Positions 30,010-38,417 of a DNA stretch of 40,345 nucleotides are shown piece after piece. A program made the position numbers and the translations under genes. The DNA comes from Nocardia abscessus NBRC 100374 (lineage in GTDB: Bacteria; Actinomycetota; Actinomycetes; Mycobacteriales; Mycobacteriaceae). Under the pieces are notes generated by a model that saw only the letters and a list, made by a program, of their open reading frames with translations, ran no database searches and was not told the origin of the DNA. The first letter of the stretch is position 1, and each line of letters begins with the position of its first letter. The stretch is from assembly GCF_000308455.1 (NCBI RefSeq), contig NZ_BAFP01000056.1, positions 1-40,345 of the forward strand, given 5' to 3'.

Positions 30010-32253
30010 GTGGCCGAACGTAGAACCTTTCCTTCGCGCGAAGTCTTCACCTGGGGCGTCATCGCGGCGCTCGGAGTGGTCGCGGGATACGGTGCGGTGC
30101 TACTGGCCAACGTCCGGCATTTCTATACCGACGACACCGAATCGCAGTACGCGCCGCTGTGGGTGATGCTCGGTCGGTCCCTGCGCGAAGGACGATTTCC
30201 CGCCCTCGTTCCCGAGCACTGGATGGCGGGCAACTACACCATCGAAGAAGCCGGGCTGCTCAATCCACCGCAACTGCTGATCGATCTGATCGCGCCCTCG
30301 GTCGGCAACCTCGCGCTGTACGCCACCGTGGTGAAGCTGATCTTCGCGATCGTCCTCGCGCTCGGCGTCTACCGGATCTGCCTGGCCTACGGGGCGAAGG
30401 CGCCCTGGGCGGCGGTGGCGGGCGTCGCCATGCCGTTCACCGGATGGCTGCTGTTCTTCGACGAGGCCAGCTGGATGACCGCGTTCACCGGCACCGCCTG
30501 GATGGCGCACGCGTGGGCCTCCGGGGTGCGCTACTCCCGCGGGCGCAGCGGGCCGATCCCCACCTTCGTCTTCTTGTATCTGGCCATCTCGGTGCAGTAC
30601 ATCTTTCCCGCGGTCGAGGCCGGTCTGATGGTGGGCGCCGTCGCGGTCGGCGAACTCGTCCATCAGAAGGCGTGGCGGCCGTCGGTGCGCCTGCTCACGG
30701 TCGCCGCGTGTGCGGCACTGGCCGGCTTGGCCACCTACCTGCCGAGCATGCTGTCGGCGAAGGTGACCTGGCGCGGCACCGCGCAGATCAACAACGACCA
30801 GTTCCTCACGGTGCCGTGGTCGGAGTCGCTGAACGCCAGCCTGCCCAGCACGCTGCCCGCGTTCAGTTCCTGGTGGGGTTATGTGCAGCCGATGCCGGTG
30901 GTCTACGTCGCGTGGTTCCTGGTTCCGGCGCTGGCCTTCATCGACTGGCGCAAGGCGCTCGGCTCGGCGCGTGAGTTCGTCGCGCCGGCGCTGTTCGCGG
31001 TGATGGCGCTGATGTGGACCGCCGGTCCTGGCGCGATCGGCCCGTTGCGCTGGCCGGCCCGAGTGCTGCCGATGGTCGCGCTGGGTCTGCTGGTGCTGGT
31101 GTGCGTGCTGCTCGGCCGCTTCGTGACCGTCCAGGACGGGCGGCGGCGCGGCATCGCGGCCGCGGTGCTCATCGGTCTGTTGTGGGCGCGCTCGTTCTCG
31201 GCCGCGCCGCAGGAGGTGATCGGGCACGTCGTCGCGGCGCTGGGGGTGGCCGCGCTCGGCGCCGTCGCGGTATGGCTCGGGCGCGGCCGCGGCGCGGTCG
31301 CCGCCTGCGCGCTGATCGTCGTTTCGGTCTTCCCGATCGCCTACCTGCAGGTGTGGAGCGCGCAACCGACGCCGATGGGCTGGAATCTGCCGGAGAACCG
31401 CTCGGAGATGAAGGCCGCGTTCCCCGATTTCCCCGGCACCACACTCCAGCTCGGCGACCGTATGCTCATCCCGCCGCAGGAACGGAATCTGTCCGGCGCG
31501 TACGGATCGCTGGTATTCGGCAACTACGCGAAGAACCTCGAGCTGACCTACGTCAGCGGATACACCCCCAATGGGCACTACTGGTTCGGCGAGACGCTGT
31601 GCATGCGCTGGGACACCAGCGTGTGCCCCGACGCCTACCGGCGCGCCTTCGCGACCGAGCCGACCACCGGCCGGACCATCGTCGATCTGATGAAGGTCGA
31701 CCGGGTCGTGCTACATCGCGCGCTGTACCCCGACGCCCGCGACCAGCCCGCGCCCTCCGGCTGGCGCTGGGTCGACTATCCGGGGCACGAGAAGTACATC
31801 TCGGTGCTGGAACGCACCGACGGCCTGATCTCGAGCCGGGACGGCCGGGTCGCGGCCACTCAGAATGTGACGGCCACATCGGTCGCCGAATCGGACACGG
31901 CCAGCCGGGTGCGGGTGAGTTCTCCGGACGGCGGGCGGATCGTGTTCGCCCGGCTCGGCTGGCCGGGCTATCGGGCGACGCTGGACGGCCGCGAGATCCC
32001 GTCCACCCTGGTGTCGAAAACTTTTGTGGCCGTTGATCTTCCGCCCGGTTCCTCCGGCGAGCTGGTGCTGTCCTGGCAGCCGCCGGGTTGGCGGATCGGC
32101 GGCGCCGCGGCACTGCTGGGACTGTTGGGCATCGGTCTGCTGGAATGGGCGTACCTGCGCGGCAGGCGCCGGGCGGACCGGCCGGTCGACGTAACCGACC
32201 AGCCGTCCGCACCCGAGACGGCGGAGACCGACCTGGCCGACGCCGTCCGATGA
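30010..32253 (+). CDS. Large polytopic membrane protein, GT-C/YfhO-like (module 2)
   Basis: The 747-residue paralogue of the protein at 27192 shows the same order: first helix, HFYTDDTESQY loop, WMAGNYT, repeated helices, soluble domain with QLGDRMLIPPQ and SLVFGNYAKNLEL, a last helix, and an acidic tail. Similarity runs along the whole length. Divergence is greatest in the tail and in the loops after the TDDTESQY motif, and a 101-nt patch is identical to the first copy at DNA level. It presumably works with the GtrA-like partner downstream and the shared GT2. The two copies may serve different acceptors or linkages (inference). Confidence 0.75.
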   Translation: MAERRTFPSREVFTWGVIAALGVVAGYGAVLLANVRHFYTDDTESQYAPLWVMLGRSLREGRFPALVPEHWMAGNYTIEEAGLLNPPQLLIDLIAPSVGNLALYATVVKLIFAIVLALGVYRICLAYGAKAPWAAVAGVAMPFTGWLLFFDEASWMTAFTGTAWMAHAWASGVRYSRGRSGPIPTFVFLYLAISVQYIFPAVEAGLMVGAVAVGELVHQKAWRPSVRLLTVAACAALAGLATYLPSMLSAKVTWRGTAQINNDQFLTVPWSESLNASLPSTLPAFSSWWGYVQPMPVVYVAWFLVPALAFIDWRKALGSAREFVAPALFAVMALMWTAGPGAIGPLRWPARVLPMVALGLLVLVCVLLGRFVTVQDGRRRGIAAAVLIGLLWARSFSAAPQEVIGHVVAALGVAALGAVAVWLGRGRGAVAACALIVVSVFPIAYLQVWSAQPTPMGWNLPENRSEMKAAFPDFPGTTLQLGDRMLIPPQERNLSGAYGSLVFGNYAKNLELTYVSGYTPNGHYWFGETLCMRWDTSVCPDAYRRAFATEPTTGRTIVDLMKVDRVVLHRALYPDARDQPAPSGWRWVDYPGHEKYISVLERTDGLISSRDGRVAATQNVTATSVAESDTASRVRVSSPDGGRIVFARLGWPGYRATLDGREIPSTLVSKTFVAVDLPPGSSGELVLSWQPPGWRIGGAAALLGLLGIGLLEWAYLRGRRRADRPVDVTDQPSAPETAETDLADAVR

Positions 32254-32840
32254 GCGGCGGCGCGGCGGATCGAGTCTGCGCGCCGACGTCGGACGCGGCG
32301 CAAGTGCGGCGCCACGGCCCCGCGAGCCCGGAGAGGGTGGCTCACGTTCTCTCGACGGATGCCGGGGAGCGGACCGCCTTGCCGCCCGCCGACCCCGGTC
32401 CGCTGCTGCGATTGGTGCGTCGCCAGGAGATCGCGTTCGCCGTCGTGGGCGTGGTCAACACCGGTCTCGGGATGGCCCTGACGGTGACCTGGCTGGCGGT
32501 GCTCGGCGATCGGGCACCGGCCGCTGCCGCGCCCGCCCTGGCCTACAGCATCAGCGTGGTCGTGGCGTTCGTCCTGCACCGCACCCTCGTGTTCCGCGTG
32601 CGCGGGCGCCTGGTCCGGGATTTCGTCGCGTTCGTCGGGGTGAACTCCGGTGGGCTGGCACTGAACATGGTGCTGCTCCAGCTGGGCGTGTCGGTCCTGC
32701 ACCTGCCCAGCATCCCGTCGGCGGTCGCGGTGATGGCACTGGTGGCGGGCGCCAGCTTCTTCGGGCACCGCCACATATCGTTCCGCCGCACGCCGCGGCT
32801 CGACGCGGACGGTTCTCGGTCCGGCCCGGCCGGAAGGTAA
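32250..32840 (+). CDS. GtrA-family membrane protein (module 2)
   Basis: The 196-residue protein has four transmembrane helices with the same motifs as the first copy: FAVVGVVNTGLGMALT, FVLHRTLVFRVRGR, GVNSGGLALN, ASFFGHRHISF. Its N-terminal cytosolic extension is about 30 residues longer and unrelated in sequence. ATG 32250 overlaps the stop of the partner gene (ATGA). The proposed role is flipping or presenting a polyprenyl-phosphate sugar. Confidence 0.88.
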   Translation: MSGGAADRVCAPTSDAAQVRRHGPASPERVAHVLSTDAGERTALPPADPGPLLRLVRRQEIAFAVVGVVNTGLGMALTVTWLAVLGDRAPAAAAPALAYSISVVVAFVLHRTLVFRVRGRLVRDFVAFVGVNSGGLALNMVLLQLGVSVLHLPSIPSAVAVMALVAGASFFGHRHISFRRTPRLDADGSRSGPAGR

Positions 32841-32843
32841 GTT
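32838..32843 (+). promoter_or_regulatory. -10 box of the Trm112-like gene
   Basis: TAAGTT ends 8 nt before ATG 32851 and overlaps the stop codon of the GtrA gene. No ribosome-binding site follows, so a leaderless transcript is likely. Confidence 0.4.
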
Positions 32844-32850
32844 TCCTGGT

Positions 32851-33081
32851 ATGCCTGAGCACACCACCTTGGACGCCACACTGCTGAGCCTGCTGGCCTG
32901 CCCGCAGGACAAGGGCCCGCTGCGGCTGGTGCGTGCCGCCGACGGCAGCGCGCTGCTCTACAACTCGCGCCTGCGCCGGGCATACCCGATCGAGAACGGC
33001 ATCCCGGTCCTGCTCATCGACGAAGCCAGGGACGTCACCGACGCCGAGCACGACGCGTTCACCGCACAGGCCGCCGACTGA
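32851..33081 (+). CDS. Trm112/UPF0434-family small protein
   Basis: The 76-residue protein starts MPEHTTLDATLLSLLACPQDKGPL and continues with YNSRLRRAYPIENGIPVLLIDEA, the full pattern of the Trm112/UPF0434 family (CP..K.PL, then AYPI..GIP.LL...A). Only one of the zinc-binding cysteines of the eukaryotic family remains, so zinc is probably not bound. M. tuberculosis Rv1684 is the counterpart next to Rv1683. Family members help fold or stabilise partner methyltransferases in other organisms; the bacterial role is not settled. Confidence 0.85.
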   Translation: MPEHTTLDATLLSLLACPQDKGPLRLVRAADGSALLYNSRLRRAYPIENGIPVLLIDEARDVTDAEHDAFTAQAAD

Positions 33082-33171
33082 CCTCACCGTCCTGCCATCC
33101 CCCTCTCCACTGACAACTCGCCTGCCGCACGGTCGGCGGACAACGGATGAGTCACGGTCGTTTTGCGCCCA

Positions 33172-33201
33172 TTGACCGTTTGAAGCCGGGTCCGCCATGA
33201 T
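33172..33201 (+). promoter_or_regulatory. Promoter of the L,D-transpeptidase gene
   Basis: TTGACC (33172-33177) and CATGAT (33196-33201) with an 18-nt spacer make a good housekeeping-type promoter. Transcription should start near 33208, giving a leader of about 95 nt. The leader contains AAAGGGGTGAGTCGACC. Confidence 0.55.
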
Positions 33202-33302
33202 CATTTGCACCTCGAGAGGGTCCATTCGCTCCAGCAAAGGGGTGAGTCGACCAGCCTGCTGAGCTGCGCGCGTGGCATTTGAGGAGAGAGGTCGGGAACG
33301 TA

Positions 33303-33809
33303 ATGAGCGATTCGCGTTTACGTAACTGGACAGCTCGATGTGCGATTGCCTGCGCAGTCGCGGCGGGATTCGCGATGGCGACCCCCGCACAGGCCGAACC
33401 GCTGTGGCCGGGTGGCCCGGACATCCCCGGTTTGCCCGCGCTGATCCCGCCACCCCCGCCCGTCGCGCCGTGTTCCACGGCGGCCAGGGCATGCATGCGC
33501 CTTGCCACCGACGAAGCCTGGTTGATGGACGAGGGCCGGGTGGTCTACGGCCCGACCCCGATCTCCCACGGGATGCCGGGATACGAGACGCCGCCCGGAG
33601 TCTTCCGCGTGTCGTTCAAGAAGGAGTTCCACTGGAGCACCATGCACAACGCTCCGATGCCGTACGCGACCTTCTTCAACGGCGACATCGCCTTCCACGT
33701 CGGCCCGATCGAGAAGAAGTCGCACGGCTGCGTCCGGATGACCCACGAGGGGGCCAAGGCGTTCTACGAGTACCTATGGCCCGGTGACGTCGTCGAAGTC
33801 GTGGAGTGA
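33303..33809 (+). CDS. L,D-transpeptidase (YkuD domain), secreted
   Basis: The 168-residue protein has a signal peptide (1-31, cleaved after AQA), a short proline-rich linker, and a YkuD domain. The domain ends in FHVGPIEKKSHGCVRM, containing the catalytic C143 with H141. Such enzymes make 3-3 cross-links in peptidoglycan or attach proteins to it, outside the membrane. The linker and the missing Ig-like domains make it a short type compared with LdtMt2. ATG 33303 is chosen because it gives a normal signal peptide. A purine-rich GAGAGG lies 12-15 nt upstream. It converges with the TetR gene. Confidence 0.88.
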   Translation: MSDSRLRNWTARCAIACAVAAGFAMATPAQAEPLWPGGPDIPGLPALIPPPPPVAPCSTAARACMRLATDEAWLMDEGRVVYGPTPISHGMPGYETPPGVFRVSFKKEFHWSTMHNAPMPYATFFNGDIAFHVGPIEKKSHGCVRMTHEGAKAFYEYLWPGDVVEVVE

Positions 33810-33828
33810 CGGCCCACGCACCGTTGCG

Positions 33829-33849
33829 CGATGATCGGCCGGATCATCG
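33829..33849. terminator. Bidirectional hairpin between L,D-transpeptidase and TetR genes
   Basis: CGATGATC (33829-33836) and GATCATCG (33842-33849) form an 8-bp stem with a GGCCG loop. The right arm covers the TetR stop codon. The dyad separates two convergent genes. No long T-run follows. Confidence 0.5.
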
Positions 33850-34488
33850 GGACGATGGTTCCTGCCCGATGTCGCCGGTCAGGTAGCGCTGCAGCGTCGG
33901 GCCCACGGCGGCGACCAACGCGGCCGCGGGCATCGACGCCAGCGGTTCCACCCCGATGATTTTGCGGCCCACCAGTACGCCCATCATCTGCGACGCGACC
34001 AGGCCGATCCGCACCCGGCCGTCGTCCTCGGGGGTGGCGATCCGCAGGCGGACGCGTTCCAGCACGACCTCCAACACAAACGTCCTCGCCAGCGACGGGT
34101 CGTCGGTGCCGGCCAGGATGCTGCGCACCAGGGCGACCACACCGGGCCCCGCGGGCGAATCCCATACCCCGACCACCGCGCGAATGATGGTCTCGCCCAA
34201 CTCGTCCAGCGGCGCGGCCTCGATGATCCGCAAGGTCGCCTCGGGATCCACCGGCAGTTCCACCACCGCGGCGAAGAGCTGCTGTTTGGTGCCGAAGTAG
34301 TGGTGCACCAGGGCTGGATCGACCCCGGCGTCGGTGGCGACCGCGCGCACCGAGGTCTTGTCGAAGCCCACGTCGGCGAATCGAGCGCGGGCGGCCGCGA
34401 GGATGGCCTCGCGGGCGCCCGATCGCCCCGGTCGGCGGCCGGTGCGGGTGGGCCGCTCGGCGCCGCCGGAACCATTGTCTGCGGTCAC
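33844..34488 (-). CDS. TetR-family transcriptional regulator
   Basis: The 214-residue protein has an N-terminal helix-turn-helix (about 20-70) with AREAILAAARARFADVGFDKTSVRAVATDAGVD-type sequence and the closing VHHYFGTKQQLFAAV. A helical ligand domain follows. GTG 34488 overlaps the stop of the ABC permease gene (GTGA). It is the third gene of the exporter operon and corresponds to M. tuberculosis Rv1685c. It very probably represses the operon through the dyad at 36017-36052. The inducer is unknown. Confidence 0.9.
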   Translation of the reverse strand: MTADNGSGGAERPTRTGRRPGRSGAREAILAAARARFADVGFDKTSVRAVATDAGVDPALVHHYFGTKQQLFAAVVELPVDPEATLRIIEAAPLDELGETIIRAVVGVWDSPAGPGVVALVRSILAGTDDPSLARTFVLEVVLERVRLRIATPEDDGRVRIGLVASQMMGVLVGRKIIGVEPLASMPAAALVAAVGPTLQRYLTGDIGQEPSSR

Positions 34489-35279
34489 GCGGTCCGCCGT
34501 CGTAGCGTCGCCGCGCCCAGGCACAGGGCGACGATCGCGAATCCGGCGACGATGGCGAGGTCGCGCCACATCTGGCCGGTGACCTCGGGATGCGCCGAAA
34601 CCTGCTGCAACGCGTCGACCGCGTAGCTCAGCGGCATCACGTTGCTGATCACCTCCAGCCAATCGGGCAGCTGGTCGCGGGGAACGAGCAAGCCGCACAG
34701 GAAGATCTGCGGCGCGACCACGACCGGCATGAACTGTACGGCTTGGAATTCGGTGCGCGCGAACGCGCTTGCCAGCAGGCCGAGTGCCACTCCGCACACC
34801 GCGTCGACCACCGCGATCAGCACCACCCAGCCGGGGCTGCCCGCCGCGTCGAGCCCGAGCAGCCCGAAGGAGACCAGGCAGGCTACGGCCGCCTGCGCGG
34901 CCGCGGCCAGCGAGAACGCGGTGCCGTACCCGGCGAGCAGGTCGAGTTTCGTCAGCGGTGTGGACAGCAGCCGCTCCAGCGTGCCCGAGGTGCGTTCGCG
35001 CTGCATGGCGATCGCGGTGATCAGGAACATCACGATGAACGGCAGGATGCCGAGCATGCTGATGCCCACCCGGTCGAACAGCGAGACCGGGTTCATCGGG
35101 TTGGTCGGGGTGTCCTGGTAGATGAAGTACAGCAGCGCCATCAGCAGGGCGGGGACCACCAGGATCATGGCGACGGTGCGGTGGTCGTTGCGCAGCTGGC
35201 GCAGGATGCGACCGGTGGTCGCGGCGTAGGGACGCAGCGTCGGCGTGCGCCGCGGCGCGGCTTCCAGGGTGGCGGTCAT
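34485..35279 (-). CDS. ABC-2 type transporter permease
   Basis: The 264-residue membrane protein has six predicted helices, with AMQRERTSGTLERLLSTPL between helices 2 and 3 and the SNVMPLSYAVDAL motif before the last. Both are hallmarks of ABC-2 drug or lipid exporters of the DrrB/YadH type. ATG 35279 overlaps the stop of the ATPase gene (ATGA), and its stop overlaps the TetR start. It matches Rv1686c in position. The substrate is unknown. Confidence 0.9.
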   Translation of the reverse strand: MTATLEAAPRRTPTLRPYAATTGRILRQLRNDHRTVAMILVVPALLMALLYFIYQDTPTNPMNPVSLFDRVGISMLGILPFIVMFLITAIAMQRERTSGTLERLLSTPLTKLDLLAGYGTAFSLAAAAQAAVACLVSFGLLGLDAAGSPGWVVLIAVVDAVCGVALGLLASAFARTEFQAVQFMPVVVAPQIFLCGLLVPRDQLPDWLEVISNVMPLSYAVDALQQVSAHPEVTGQMWRDLAIVAGFAIVALCLGAATLRRRTA

Positions 35280-36007
35280 GCGTTCGGTCCCATCGTGATC
35301 AAGGTGAGGAAGGCGGTCTCCAGGTTCTGCTCGCCGGTCTGCGCGCGCAGTTCGTCGGGGCTGAGCCGGGCGAGCAGGTGCCCCTCGCGCATCAGCAGCA
35401 ACCGGTCGCAGTGCTCGGCCTCGTCCATCACATGGCTGGACACCAGCAGGGTCGTCCCGTTCGCGGCCAGCTCGTGGAACTGCTTCCAGAGCTCGACGCG
35501 CAGCACCGGATCCAGACCGACGGTCGGTTCGTCCAGGACCAGCAGCTCGGGCTGGGCGACCAGCGCGCACGCGAGCGAAGCACGGGTCTTCTGGCCGCCG
35601 GAGAGCTCGTCGCCGCGCTGGTGGGCGTGGTCGGTGAGGCCGACCGACGTGATCGCGTCGTCGACGTCGGCTCGATCACGGCCGTAGAGCGCGGCGAAGT
35701 ACGCGACGTTCTCGCGGACGCTGATGTCGTTGTAGATGCTGGGCGCCTGGGTGACATACCCGATCAGGTGGCGCAACGCCGCCGAGCCCGCCTGGAGGCC
35801 GAGTGCGCTCACCTCGCCCGCTTCGGTGATCTGAGTGCCGACGATGCAGCGCATCAGCGTGGTCTTGCCGCACCCCGAGGGACCGAGCAGTCCGGTGATC
35901 GAGCCGCGCGGGATGGTCAGCGAGACGTCGTGCAGTACTTCGCGGCCGCCGCGGCGGACCCGCAGGTTCCGTACCTCGACGGCGGGAGATGGAGTGGATT
36001 GCGACAC
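35276..36007 (-). CDS. ABC transporter ATP-binding protein
   Basis: The 243-residue ATPase has Walker A GPSGCGKT (42-49), the signature LSGGQ, Walker B LLVLDEPTVGLDP, and the switch histidine in SSHVMDEAEHCD. It powers the permease encoded directly downstream. The GTG start at 36007 is preceded by GAGGCGA on the minus strand. It is the first gene of the three-gene operon and matches Rv1687c. Closest functional relatives are daunorubicin-type exporters, but no antibiotic genes are adjacent. Confidence 0.92.
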   Translation of the reverse strand: MSQSTPSPAVEVRNLRVRRGGREVLHDVSLTIPRGSITGLLGPSGCGKTTLMRCIVGTQITEAGEVSALGLQAGSAALRHLIGYVTQAPSIYNDISVRENVAYFAALYGRDRADVDDAITSVGLTDHAHQRGDELSGGQKTRASLACALVAQPELLVLDEPTVGLDPVLRVELWKQFHELAANGTTLLVSSHVMDEAEHCDRLLLMREGHLLARLSPDELRAQTGEQNLETAFLTLITMGPNA

Positions 36008-36016
36008 GGTCGCCTC

Positions 36017-36052
36017 AATTCATCGAGTGTTGAATTCACTGTGTGATGAATT
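36017..36052. promoter_or_regulatory. Nested palindromic operator before the ABC exporter operon
   Basis: AATTCATC (36017-36024) and GATGAATT (36045-36052) are exact inverted arms. The inner palindrome TGAATTCA (36031-36038) shares the same centre. The 36-bp dyad lies 9 nt upstream of the ATPase start codon and stands out as AT-rich. It is the natural binding site for the TetR protein of the operon, probably as a pair of dimers. Confidence 0.7.
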
Positions 36053-36094
36053 TATCGCGACCAGGCTGAACAGGCAAGGTGTCGGGCCGGGGGA

Positions 36095-37618
36095 TCAGTG
36101 GCCGTGGTGCCTCGGCGGTCGCCCGGCCTCCTGGCCCGGGTCCACGACCACGAATTGGCCCATCATTCCGAGGTCTTCGTGCCAGAGCAGGTGGCAGTGG
36201 TACATGTACGGCGTGTCCGGATCGGCGGGGCCGTCGAATCGCATGGCCACTCGCACCGAGCTGTTCGGCGGAAGGAAGACGGTGTCCTTCGGTCCGGCCA
36301 GCGCCGCGGGCGGTGGGCCGTCGTCCACCGCGAGCACCCGGAATTGCACGTCGTGGATGTGGAAGTTGTGCGGCATTCCGTCGATGTTGCGCACCACCCA
36401 GGTCTCCGCGTCACCGCGCGTCACCGCGAAGTCGATGCGGTCCATGGCCATCGGAGCGCCGTTGATTCCGGCGATGTTCAAGTCGAAATGGCGCTCCCGC
36501 ACCGAGTCGCCACCGTCGGGCGTGCTGGGCGGCGCCAGAGTCGCGGGAAGTTTCGGTGACGGACGCAGCGTGGCGGCCGCGCGCAATTCGAGGATGTCGA
36601 AGGTGTCGTCGCCACCGGCGAAACGCTGTGTCCAGAAATCGAGTCCGGCGTCGAGTTCGCCGCTGCGCAGCACCGTGCGCTCGCCGGGCCGGACCCGCAC
36701 GACGATCTCGGCTCGCTCGCCCGGCGACAGCCGCAACCGATCCAGGGTGCTCGGTCGTTCGAGGAGACCGCCGTCGGTGGCGACGAGCGCGAAGGGCCGC
36801 TGATCGGCGAATTCGAAAGTGTAGGTCCGTGCGGTCGAGGCGTTGAGCAGTCGCAGGCGGACCAGTTCGTCGCCGACCTCCCGGTACGGCGCGAGTGTCC
36901 CGTTGACCATGGTCCGGTCGCCGAGGAACCCGACATCGCGGAAGATCCCGTGGGCGGAGTCGAACGCCGCGCCGTTGAACTTCACGTCCTGGACGATCAC
37001 CGGGAGGTCGTCCACGCCGTAGGTGGAGGGGAGGCCGGAGGACGAGGACACCTCGTCGTCGAGCAGGAACATGCCCGCGAGCCCGCGGCGTACATGGGTC
37101 TCGGTCGCACCGTGCGGATGCGGGTGATACCAGAGGGTCGCCGCCGGTTGATCAATGGTCCAGTTCGGGGTCCAGGCGGCGCCGGGCGCCATCGGCTGGT
37201 GCGGTCCGCCGTCCATCGCGGCAGGCAGGTGCATGCCGTGCCAGTGCACGGTCGAGGACTCCGGCAGGTTGTTGCGGACGGTGACCGCCACCTTCTCCCC
37301 GCGCCGCGCCCGCAGCGTCGGCCCGAGATAGTCGCCGTTGAAGCCCCAGGACTCGGTAACCTGTCCGGGCTGGAATTCCCTGCGCCCCGAACGCATGTCG
37401 AGTTCGAACGTGCGCGTTCCGTCCGCGCCGACCCGGGATGGGGCCAGCGGCGGGATGGTGAGCTCGTTGCGGAACTGCGTACTACCGACCGTGGAGACGA
37501 CCGCCCCGAGGTACACCCGGACGACGAGAGCGGAGATCGCGAGAACCAGCAACGTCACGACCGAGACGAGAACCATGAGCGACCGCCGCCCTCTGCGCGG
37601 CCGGGAATCCGAAGACAT
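36095..37618 (-). CDS. Multicopper oxidase, membrane-anchored or exported
   Basis: The 507-residue protein contains all four copper-binding segments: HWHG (125-128), HPHPHG (165-170), HNFHIHDVQF near residue 420, and HCHLLWHEDLGM (474-485), with H480 and M485 at the type 1 site. An N-terminal RRGRRSL segment precedes one hydrophobic helix (about 13-38), which may be a Tat signal or an anchor. It is expected to oxidise Cu(I) or phenolic and metal substrates outside the membrane, as CueO and mycobacterial MmcO do. The C-terminus is histidine-rich. Start ATG 37618 lies about 6 nt after a TACCGT -10-like box. It is an extra gene relative to the M. tuberculosis order between the ABC genes and mpg. 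Confidence 0.92.
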   Translation of the reverse strand: MSSDSRPRRGRRSLMVLVSVVTLLVLAISALVVRVYLGAVVSTVGSTQFRNELTIPPLAPSRVGADGTRTFELDMRSGRREFQPGQVTESWGFNGDYLGPTLRARRGEKVAVTVRNNLPESSTVHWHGMHLPAAMDGGPHQPMAPGAAWTPNWTIDQPAATLWYHPHPHGATETHVRRGLAGMFLLDDEVSSSSGLPSTYGVDDLPVIVQDVKFNGAAFDSAHGIFRDVGFLGDRTMVNGTLAPYREVGDELVRLRLLNASTARTYTFEFADQRPFALVATDGGLLERPSTLDRLRLSPGERAEIVVRVRPGERTVLRSGELDAGLDFWTQRFAGGDDTFDILELRAAATLRPSPKLPATLAPPSTPDGGDSVRERHFDLNIAGINGAPMAMDRIDFAVTRGDAETWVVRNIDGMPHNFHIHDVQFRVLAVDDGPPPAALAGPKDTVFLPPNSSVRVAMRFDGPADPDTPYMYHCHLLWHEDLGMMGQFVVVDPGQEAGRPPRHHGH

Positions 37619-37775
37619 GGACCGACGGTAGAAATCGACAGTGCCTCGACACATCCGGGAGCGTCCCGATTTACTCCCCGGTCCGCCCCTGATGCCGGTG
37701 CCAGGACCGTCAGGGTGGTCACCTGCGCCGGTCGGCCAGTGGCTCGGCGTCCGCTTGTCGTAGCCGTCGAGGACA

Positions 37776-38417
37776 ATGGCGGCTGTGTGTGCCCAGTCTG
37801 TCGAGGAACTCGCCGTCGAACCGCCCGCTGCCGCCCGGCGTCTGCTCGGGGCGACGTTGCGGTCGGGTCCGGTCGGTGTACGGATCGTCGAAGTCGAGGC
37901 CTACGGGGGAGACCCGGCAGGCCCGTGGCCGGACCCGGCTTCGCATTCCGGGCGCGGCCGGACCAAACGCAATGACGTGATGTTCGGTCCCGCCGGTGTG
38001 CTGTACGTCTACCTCAGCTACGGCATGCACACCTGCGTCAACGTGACCAGCGGACCGGACGGAGTCGCCAGCGCCGTACTGATCCGCTCCGGCGAGGTGA
38101 TCGACGGGCTGGAGACGGTGCGCGCGCGGCGTCCGGGCGCTCGGTCCGATCTCGACTCGGCCAGGGGGCCCGGCAATCTCGGCAGCGCGCTGGGAATCGC
38201 GATGAGTGACTATGGAACCCCGCTGTTCGATCCGTCATCGCAGATCCGGCTGGAGTTGCACGACCCGGTCGATGCCGCCGAGATCGCCAGCGGCCCGCGG
38301 GTGGGCGTCAGCAGCGCGGCGGACGTGCCGTGGCGCTTCTGGCTTCCCGGTTCGCGAGCGGTGTCGGTCTACCGGCGCAGTCCGCGTGCACCACTGTCCG
38401 CGGCGAAGTCGGCCTGA
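37776..38417 (+). CDS. mpg: 3-methyladenine DNA glycosylase (AAG/MPG family)
   Basis: The 213-residue protein removes alkylated bases such as 3-methyladenine and hypoxanthine in base excision repair. It has the family motifs AARRLLGATL, the catalytic glutamate in IVEVEAYGG, SHSGRGRTKRNDVMFGPAGVLYVYLSYGMHTCVNV, and the GPGNLGSALGI loop. Sequence and place match Rv1688. The start ATG 37776 has GAGGA close upstream. The last residues after VSVYRRSP look unstructured. It is divergent from the multicopper oxidase. Confidence 0.92.
   Translation: MAAVCAQSVEELAVEPPAAARRLLGATLRSGPVGVRIVEVEAYGGDPAGPWPDPASHSGRGRTKRNDVMFGPAGVLYVYLSYGMHTCVNVTSGPDGVASAVLIRSGEVIDGLETVRARRPGARSDLDSARGPGNLGSALGIAMSDYGTPLFDPSSQIRLELHDPVDAAEIASGPRVGVSSAADVPWRFWLPGSRAVSVYRRSPRAPLSAAKSA

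Noticed and set aside
33844..34797. A 317-residue version of the TetR regulator with a long N-terminal extension.
   Set aside because: The extension overlaps the ABC permease gene in another frame. The GTG at 34488 overlapping the permease stop gives the normal family length.
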